In this document: piece after piece, positions 48,310 through 53,394 of the stretch
How positions within the stretch are numbered: position 1 is the first letter of the stretch
Layout of the letters: every line of letters starts with the position of its first letter
From: an uncultured Oscillospiraceae bacterium
Lineage (GTDB): Bacteria; Bacillota; Clostridia; Oscillospirales; Oscillospiraceae
Reading direction: 5' to 3'
DNA: 53,394 nucleotides
Assembly (NCBI GenBank): GCA_910588105.1
Contig: CAJUQD010000018.1
Location: 1 to 53,394 of the forward strand
Program-made: the position numbers and the translations under genes
Notes under the pieces: generated by a model
The model's database searches: none
Seen by the model: only the letters and a program-made list of their open reading frames with translations
Told to the model about the DNA's origin: nothing

Positions 48310-48492
48310 ATGATCGTTTATATAACTGAGATGGTCGAAATGCCCGCTAACTGCGTGGATTGTGTAATGGAGGAATGCGTACTGCCCTTAAAAGCCAGGG
48401 TATACACTCCGACGATCAAAAAACGCTACGTATCCAGGCGGCACCCGGACTGTCCGCTCCGTGAGCTCCCGGCACAGGTTGAAACGCGCTGA
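48310..48492 (+). CDS. Small Cys-containing protein (60 aa)
   Basis: Behind TTTGGAGG (48290-48297) the ATG at 48310 opens a 60-residue frame: MIVYITEMVEMPANCVDCVM, then EECVLPLKARV and RRHPDCPLRELP. Four cysteines suggest a small zinc-binding fold. It follows the VWA gene by 26 bp on the same strand and is the last intact member of the cluster. Confidence 0.6.
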   Translation: MIVYITEMVEMPANCVDCVMEECVLPLKARVYTPTIKKRYVSRRHPDCPLRELPAQVETR

Positions 48493-48694
48493 AATGGTAG
48501 GCCATCAATAAATACAGTTGCGGACACAGGTGAAACCGGCTATAATAGGGATACGGCCAAGGCGTTGGCTGCCCTGCGGTTCGAGAGAAGCTATGTTGTC
48601 GATGGGAAAACGAAATGGCAGTGCGCTGTTTTTACCTGTTCCCTCATAGAGCAGCTTGGCCGCACCCTCCGCAGAAAGCGGGGGGGACATTGCG

Positions 48695-49051
48695 ATGAAT
48701 TTATGTGAAAACGGTATACGGATCATCTAAGAGTACGCCGATGTGCTCCATTGTGAGCCGATTGAAAAGGTGGCTGATGACGCTGTTGGGGGAGTTCGGC
48801 ATGACAGCCGGAGATTTTGGCAATGTGGGTAAAGCCCGTTATGCGGTACCCGATATGTGGACGATGGGTGAGGTGTATGCCAGGCTGATCAAGAACGTGT
48901 CCGGGGAGGACGATGTGGTGGAGTCATTGCTGGCGGTCTATACCTCCTCATGATTGACAAATGGCTTTCCGATTACAACGTCGCATTCTATTACCAGCCC
49001 TGGGGCTATCTGGCGGGGTGCTACCGCCAGAGTAAGGTGGTGGACGGATGA
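48695..49051 (+). pseudogene. Decayed ICE gene (frameshift plus two stops)
   Basis: From the ATG at 48695 the frame reads MNLCENGIRII, then a stop (TAA, 48728-48730), then EYADVLHCEPIEKVADDAV. Near the G-run at 48787-48792 the coding frame changes to MTAGDFGNVGKARYAVPDMW and GEVYARLIKNVSGEDDVVES, stops at 48951, and a third segment (MIDKWLSDYNVAFYYQPWGY, AGCYRQSKVVDG) runs to 49051. The pieces join into a plausible single protein of about 118 residues. At least two breaks make it a pseudogene or, less likely, a set of tiny genes. The 200 bp upstream (48493-48694) hold no gene I can support. Confidence 0.6.
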
Positions 49052-49082
49052 CGAGCAGAAAAGTGGCATGAAAAGAAAATTG

Positions 49083-49112
49083 GGCCCCACAATGCGGTTG
49101 CATTGTGGGGCC
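49083..49112. terminator. Perfect hairpin after the decayed gene
   Basis: GGCCCCACAATGC and GCATTGTGGGGCC pair perfectly around GGTT, followed by TTGAATTGTTG and preceded by AAAAGAAAATT. It is well placed to end the long helicase-to-VWA transcript. Between it and 49341 there is no gene; only a short TGCCAAG/TTGGCA hairpin near 49308-49327 that may end the Lrp gene. Confidence 0.65.
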
Positions 49113-49341
49113 TTGAATTGTTGCTTTACCCGTACTTTCAAAAGGCTGCTTCTAAAGATGTTGCCACGGGAAAATGTAAGATTTGTGTCATAATTAAAGG
49201 CTCTATCTGTTCTGTGTGGAATCCCATCAGACTACGGTAATTTGAGGAGTACATGAAAGAGAGCAAATAACACCGTGCCGCAAGGCAGTTCAGGTGTCGG
49301 CTACCCCTTGCCAAGGCGGGCTTGGCAGCTGATGCTTTCTC

Positions 49342-49800
49342 TTACAGCCGCAGCCCCTTGATATCCTTGATTCGGGACAGGATGATGTTGCAGACACAGC
49401 TCTCCACACCAGGAAGTGGGTCGATGACCTCATGGATCAGTTTTTCCATTTCCTCGCTGGAAGCGGCAACGGCGTGAACATGGAGCTTGTCCTTGCCAGT
49501 AACACGGTAAACCTGCGTAATTGTTTCGTTCCGCTTTAATATCTCCGTCACCCCTACCAGCGCATCCGGCAGCGTCTCGATCTCGAAATAACAGGAGACA
49601 GCACCGCTGATTTTCTGTGGATTGATGATGGTGGTGTATTCCTCAATGATTCCCCGCTGCTCCAGCGCCTGAATACGAGCTTTCACCGCTACACGGGATA
49701 TCCCTACCTTCTGCCCGATGTCCGAATAGGAGATCCGGGCGTTTTCAATCAGCATCCGGACGATTTTCTGATCCAGCGCGTCCAATCCCTCCAAAAACAT
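49342..49800 (-). CDS. Lrp/AsnC-family regulator
   Basis: This 152-residue regulator has an N-terminal helix-turn-helix (LDALDQKIVRMLIENARISY, IGQKVGISRVAVKARIQALE, RGIIEEYTTII) and a RAM/ACT-like ligand domain (SCYFEIETLPDALVGVTEIL, ITQVYRVTGKDKLHVHAVAA). Such proteins sense amino acids or related acids. It is divergent from the MATE/dehydrogenase pair, and inverted repeats lie over their promoter. GGTGG precedes the ATG at 49800. Confidence 0.9.
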   Translation of the reverse strand: MFLEGLDALDQKIVRMLIENARISYSDIGQKVGISRVAVKARIQALEQRGIIEEYTTIINPQKISGAVSCYFEIETLPDALVGVTEILKRNETITQVYRVTGKDKLHVHAVAASSEEMEKLIHEVIDPLPGVESCVCNIILSRIKDIKGLRL

Positions 49801-49870
49801 AGCTATACCACCTTTGTTGCTCTTTTCTATGTTCATTATAACGGGAAAGACTCAAAATGTAAATAGTAGA

Positions 49871-49923
49871 TTGACTTTAGCAATATCCGTTGCTATAATA
49901 ATTTCAAATCGTAAGTTGCAACT
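49871..49923 (+). promoter_or_regulatory. MATE operon promoter with nested inverted repeats
   Basis: TTGACT (49871-49876), a 17-bp spacer and TATAAT (49894-49899) form a strong promoter. TAGCAA-TATCCG-TTGCTA (49878-49895) lies inside the spacer and touches the -10 box. AGTTGCAACT (49914-49923) is a second perfect palindrome just downstream. Both fit binding by the divergent Lrp-type regulator. Confidence 0.75.
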
Positions 49924-49944
49924 TTCTATTTGGAGGTGCGGCAA

Positions 49945-51330
49945 ATGCATCAGGATCTGACGCAAGGATCGGTCATGCGCTCCATGCTGGTTTTTGCAGT
50001 CCCTATGATTTTAGGAAACCTGCTTCAGCAATGCTACAATATCGCAGATACACTGATTGTCGGGCAGTTTCTTGGCAAAAATGCCTTGGCCGCTGTTGGC
50101 TCGTCCTTTTCCCTGATGACTTTTTTGACCTCCATCCTACTGGGGCTTTGCATGGGCAGCGGGGCGCTGTTTTCCATTCGGTTCGGCCAGCGGGACGAGA
50201 CCGGCCTGCGGGAAAGCATACGCGCCTCTTTCGTGCTGATTGCCGCCGCGGCCCTCCTGCTATGCGTCACTGCTTTTGCCTGCCTGGATTTTATCCGGGT
50301 CTTTCTGCGGGTGCCAGCGGAAGTATGGGCACTCATGCGGGAATACCTGTTTGTCATTTTCTGGGGCATTGCCGCCACGTTCCTGTATAACTATTTCGCA
50401 TCGCTTTTGCGGGCGCTGGGTAATTCCGTAGTCCCTCTCATGTTTCTGGCGGTCTCCGCCATGCTGAACATCATCCTGGATTTATGGTTTGTGCTGGGAT
50501 TAGAGAGGGGTGCAGCTGGAGCGGCGGAGGCTACTGTAATCGCCCAGTATATCTCCGGTATTGGCATTGCGCTCTATGCTTGGGCGCGGTGCCCGCAGCT
50601 GCGGGATATCCGCAAGAACTTCCAAATCCGCTGGGGCTGTGTCCGGGAGATTGCCGGTTTTTCTGTCCTGACTTGTGTTCAGCAGTCTGTGATGAACCTC
50701 GGTATCCTGATGGTACAAGGGCTGGTGAACAGTTTTGGCCCCACGGTGATGGCGGCCTTTGCGGCAACGGTAAAGATTGACGCCTTTGCCTATATGCCCG
50801 TGCAGGATTTCGGCAACGCCTTTTCTACCTTCATCGCACAAAATTACGGAGCAAAAAAAGATGACCGTATCCGCGCCGGTTTGAAGGGCGCGGTGGCTAC
50901 ATCCATTGTGTTTTGCCTGGCAGTGTCCGCCCTTGTATGGGTCTTTGCCCGCCCGCTGATGGCTTTGTTTGTGGATGCACAGGAGACGGAGGTCATTCTG
51001 GAGGGCATTCGATACCTGCACATCGAAGGCGCATTTTACTGCGGTATTGGCTGTCTCTTTCTGCTGTATGGCCTATACCGGGCCCTGGGAAAGCCTGGGA
51101 TGAGCGTAGTGCTAACCATCATTTCGCTGGGAACCCGGGTGGCGCTGGCCTATACGCTGTCAGCGGTTCCATCCATTGGTGTGACCGGCATCTGGTGGTC
51201 GGTGCCCATTGGCTGGGCGCTGGCAGACATGGTCGGAATTCTCTATTACATAGTCCGAAGAAAACAGTTGCTTACTGGTGGAAACCAAGTTCAAATTCAA
51301 ATTAAGTTTAGGAGGTATATCACAGAATGA
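49945..51330 (+). CDS. MATE-family multidrug/metabolite exporter
   Basis: This 461-residue transporter has twelve hydrophobic segments and the MATE signature start (VMRSMLVFAVPMILGNLLQQ, NIADTLIVGQFLGKNALAAV). The second-half repeat has CVQQSVMNLGILMVQGLVNS and FAYMPVQDFGNAFSTFIAQN. Such proteins export cationic drugs or metabolites with Na+ or H+. GGAGGTG precedes the ATG at 49945. It overlaps the dehydrogenase by 4 bp, so the two form an operon under the Lrp-type regulator. Confidence 0.92.
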   Translation: MHQDLTQGSVMRSMLVFAVPMILGNLLQQCYNIADTLIVGQFLGKNALAAVGSSFSLMTFLTSILLGLCMGSGALFSIRFGQRDETGLRESIRASFVLIAAAALLLCVTAFACLDFIRVFLRVPAEVWALMREYLFVIFWGIAATFLYNYFASLLRALGNSVVPLMFLAVSAMLNIILDLWFVLGLERGAAGAAEATVIAQYISGIGIALYAWARCPQLRDIRKNFQIRWGCVREIAGFSVLTCVQQSVMNLGILMVQGLVNSFGPTVMAAFAATVKIDAFAYMPVQDFGNAFSTFIAQNYGAKKDDRIRAGLKGAVATSIVFCLAVSALVWVFARPLMALFVDAQETEVILEGIRYLHIEGAFYCGIGCLFLLYGLYRALGKPGMSVVLTIISLGTRVALAYTLSAVPSIGVTGIWWSVPIGWALADMVGILYYIVRRKQLLTGGNQVQIQIKFRRYITE

Positions 51331-52268
51331 AAATCGTACTATTGGAAGGGTTGGGTGTCTCAGATCAGGTGATTGAACAGCACAAGAAGAAGCTGGATGC
51401 CATGGGGCACACCTTCACAGCCTACCCGAAAAACGCGGATCCTCAGGTTCAGGCCGAAAGGAGCCGCGATGCGGATGTTATCATGTTGGCAAATATGCCC
51501 CTGGCCCCATCTGTACTGGATGAAGCCAAGTCCCTGAAGTTCATCGATGTGGCCTTCACCGGGGTGGATCACATCCCCATGGCGGAGGCGAGGAAGCGGG
51601 GGATCGCCGTCAGCAACGCCTCCGGCTATGCTAACCAGGCTGTGGCGGAGCTGTGCATCAGCTTTATGATCCAACTGCTCCGGAATGTGAGCAAGACGGA
51701 GGAACGCTGCCGGAACGGCGGCACCAAGGACGGCCTGGTGGGCAGCCTGCTGTGCGGGAAAACCGTGGGCATCGTGGGCGCCGGCGCTATCGGCAGGAAG
51801 GTGGCCGCCCTCTGCAAAGCCTTCGGCTGCACGGTGCTGGCCTACAACAGAAGCGCCGTCTCTGATCCCGCCATTGATGAACAGGTATCTCTTGACGCCC
51901 TGCTGAAGCGGGCGGATATCGTGTCCCTGCACTGCCCCCTGACGGCGGATACCAAGGGCATGATTGGAAAGGGTCAGCTGGCCCTTATGAAGAACAGCGC
52001 CCTCCTCATCAACACCGCCCGGGGCGGTGTGCTGGATTCCCAGGCTCTGGCGGAGGCCCTGGAGAATGGGGAGATTGCCGGAGCGGCTTGCGACGTTTTT
52101 GAGACGGAGCCCCCCCTGCCCGCCGATCATCCCCTGCTGCGCTGCCCCAACATCATTGTCACCCCCCACACCGCCTTCTCCTCTGTGGAGTCCATGGAAC
52201 AGCGGGCAGATATCGTGTTCAATAACCTTTATTCCTGGTTGGACGGGAAGCAGGTCAATGCAGTCTGA
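51327..52268 (+). CDS. D-2-hydroxyacid dehydrogenase (NAD-dependent)
   Basis: This 313-residue enzyme is of the 2-hydroxyacid/phosphoglycerate dehydrogenase family: substrate domain at both ends, nucleotide site GIVGAGAIGRKVA, catalytic Arg in NTARGG, Glu in DVFETEPPLP and His in VTPHTAFSS. It interconverts a 2-keto acid and a D-2-hydroxy acid; the substrate is unknown. It is translationally coupled to the MATE exporter (ATGA) and follows AGGAGG. Pairing with an exporter and an Lrp-type sensor suggests a linked metabolite. Confidence 0.9.
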   Translation: MKIVLLEGLGVSDQVIEQHKKKLDAMGHTFTAYPKNADPQVQAERSRDADVIMLANMPLAPSVLDEAKSLKFIDVAFTGVDHIPMAEARKRGIAVSNASGYANQAVAELCISFMIQLLRNVSKTEERCRNGGTKDGLVGSLLCGKTVGIVGAGAIGRKVAALCKAFGCTVLAYNRSAVSDPAIDEQVSLDALLKRADIVSLHCPLTADTKGMIGKGQLALMKNSALLINTARGGVLDSQALAEALENGEIAGAACDVFETEPPLPADHPLLRCPNIIVTPHTAFSSVESMEQRADIVFNNLYSWLDGKQVNAV

Positions 52269-52305
52269 ACTGATAAAAGGGGAATAAGGAACGGACATAG
52301 CACAG

Positions 52306-52338
52306 GGCGGGAGCATCTTTAACGATGCTCCCGCCTTT
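52306..52338 (+). terminator. Intrinsic terminator of the MATE operon
   Basis: GGCGGGAGCATC (52306-52317) and GATGCTCCCGCC (52324-52335) form a perfect 12-bp stem with a 6-nt loop followed by TTTGC. It lies 37 bp after the dehydrogenase stop. Confidence 0.85.
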
Positions 52339-52394
52339 GCTTGCGCCTGCCCAATGAACTGGAATTTGATAAAATGTTCGAAATGGCTTTCTCC

Positions 52395-53090
52395 TTATTG
52401 TGCTGCTTCTACGAGCGAAATAACTTCATGTAAATCAGTGATTATATAGTCGATGTCATAGTCCAATGGAGCCGGTTTTTGATCAGGATTGTACCAACAC
52501 GTTAGAATCCCGGCATTATTGCCACCCTGTATATCACTGGTCAGCGAATCCCCAATCATCATCACTTCAGAAAGGCTTGATGGCCGTATGGCGTCAAATA
52601 CAGCATCAAAGAACGCGCGATTTGGCTTTTCCGCGCCGATTTCTTCCGATAGGAACACCCCATCCATCAGTTCTCCGAGACCAGAAAGCAGGAGCTTCTT
52701 CTTCTGGGCAATAATCGTTCCATTGGAAACGACATACTGGCTTACTTTGCCGCGGAGTTTTTTTACAATACTGATGCTGTTATCCCTGTAGATAATTGTA
52801 TCCCCCAATCGAAGCTGGTATTGTCGGTTGAACTCCGATGCAAGGGCCTGGGGCACGCCGATCTCCTGAAAAAACTGTTCAAAGCGGCCGACCAGTACTT
52901 GTGGTTTTGTAATTTCATTTCGTTCAAGCCGCTGCCAGTAAAGTTCATTTATTTGAGAATACCTGCGAATCATATCCTCGGAACAACCGCCCAATGAGAA
53001 CTCTCCAAACAGGCTTTTTATTGCCGCGCTTTCCGCCGCATGAAAGTCAAGTAATGTTCCATCAACATCCCACAGCAATATCTGTATCAT
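52395..53090 (-). CDS. HAD-superfamily phosphatase (YjjG-like)
   Basis: This 231-residue enzyme has the HAD motifs: I in WDVDGTLLDF, II in VVSNGT, III around AEKPNRAFFDAVF and IV in MIGDSLTSDIQGG. The helical cap (residues 18-90) fits the YjjG/YfnB subgroup, which removes phosphate from non-canonical nucleotides. GGGG precedes the ATG at 53090. A TATAAT lies 51-56 bp upstream on the minus strand (53146-53141) with no clear -35. The gene is AT-richer than the ICE genes. The 203 bp between it and the repeat hold no gene I can see. Confidence 0.88.
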   Translation of the reverse strand: MIQILLWDVDGTLLDFHAAESAAIKSLFGEFSLGGCSEDMIRRYSQINELYWQRLERNEITKPQVLVGRFEQFFQEIGVPQALASEFNRQYQLRLGDTIIYRDNSISIVKKLRGKVSQYVVSNGTIIAQKKKLLLSGLGELMDGVFLSEEIGAEKPNRAFFDAVFDAIRPSSLSEVMMIGDSLTSDIQGGNNAGILTCWYNPDQKPAPLDYDIDYIITDLHEVISLVEAAQ

Positions 53091-53293
53091 GGACAGTTCC
53101 CCCTCAAGTAGAGATTTCGTGTCATTCAATCACATTCCAAATTATATTGGCATTTTGATTTCCCGGTATTATTCAAGCCAATAGCGAGGTAACGCGATCA
53201 TTCCTATTCGGTACACCCACTTCTCAGCGTCCCACAGGCTGGCCTTATTATACATTGGGGGAATTGAATTGTCCATATGCTCAATAAAAAACA

Positions 53294-53394
53294 GGTGGAA
53301 CCCCTCCACCTATCCGCCCGGGCTCCACCATGGTATAATGAACCTGTATTTCAGGGCGGAGTAAGTTAGGGCGGAGTAAGCGAGGGAGGAACGG
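53294..53394 (+). repeat. Dispersed 101-bp repeat, copy B, at the window edge
   Basis: This copy matches 36220-36320 with a few changes, mainly a 7-bp block (CTCCACC for CCGTGGC), TATAAT for TACAAT (53334-53339) and one base between the direct repeats. It runs to the last base of the window, so its right boundary and the gene it precedes are unknown. Confidence 0.85.

Noticed and set aside
48505..48726. 73-codon minus-strand frame before the decayed gene
   Set aside because: No recognisable family, no ribosome site and an equally open plus-strand frame; left unannotated.
49240..49330. Five-codon leader peptide (MKESK) with hairpins upstream of the Lrp gene end
   Set aside because: AGGAG precedes the ATG, but the frame points into the 3' end of an opposite-strand gene with no target gene downstream.

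Overview
This window comes from a high-GC, low-G+C-lineage-type Firmicute. AAGGAGG ribosome sites, overlapping ATGA/TGATG operons, S-layer homology domains, sortase, CnaB adhesin and a VirB4/VirD4 conjugation set all point to a gut clostridium of the Oscillospiraceae type (inference from gene style; no marker gene is present). Almost all of it reads as one integrative conjugative element (ICE) with several cargo islands. The window starts inside an integrase and ends inside a 101-bp repeat, so both edges look like cut points and not natural ends.

Layout. 3-968: the C-terminal part of a tyrosine recombinase, then a terminator and the 3' half of a tRNA-Val(CAC) gene (attachment site), then parA. 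968-5482: partition and maintenance block (parA, parB, a decayed bro gene, a second parB, two small ICE proteins, an orphan HigB/RelE-like toxin). 5570-14423: surface module (membrane-anchored secreted protein, sortase, SLH-cysteine-peptidase-like protein, and a 1911-residue thioester/15xCnaB adhesin that ends exactly in LPQTGY with no membrane anchor). 14468-16375: minus-strand cargo (monooxygenase, GIY-YIG, zinc ribbon, YjbR). 16458-28211: type IV secretion block (VirB2-like, VirB6/TrbL-like, C39 peptidase, XRE, PrgI/VirB3-like, a short ATPase-less VirB4-like protein, VirB4, unknown, replication-relaxation-like protein, VirD4). It is interrupted by an alkyltransferase-like gene and carries a hairpin-rich, oriT-like stretch at 24779-25023.

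28234-32049: toxin-antitoxin pair, a solitary VbhA-like protein, RepA_N replication initiator, an unknown and an S1-domain protein. 32117-36210: cargo (ferredoxin plus NapH-like membrane protein; membrane hydrolase with a 44-residue partner under a divergent TetR; XRE regulator with a divergent unknown). 36220-48492: a long co-directional DNA-metabolism cluster (SF2 helicase, DnaN-like clamp, zinc proteins, sigma-region-2-like protein, MoxR ATPase, SSB, VWA protein, several unknowns). 48695-49051: a decayed gene. 49342-53090: Lrp regulator, MATE exporter, D-2-hydroxyacid dehydrogenase, HAD phosphatase. 53294-53394: second copy of the repeat found upstream of the helicase.

How it fits together. 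ParA/ParB and RepA_N would maintain the excised or replicating element. VirB2/B3/B4/B6/C39/VirD4 would form the transfer channel, and the adhesin/sortase/SLH set could serve donor-recipient contact. The helicase-clamp-SSB-MoxR-VWA cluster could process or protect element DNA. Intrinsic terminators repeatedly lie 20-27 nt in front of start codons (parB2, adhesin, helicase), which may be leader control points. No classical relaxase is visible.
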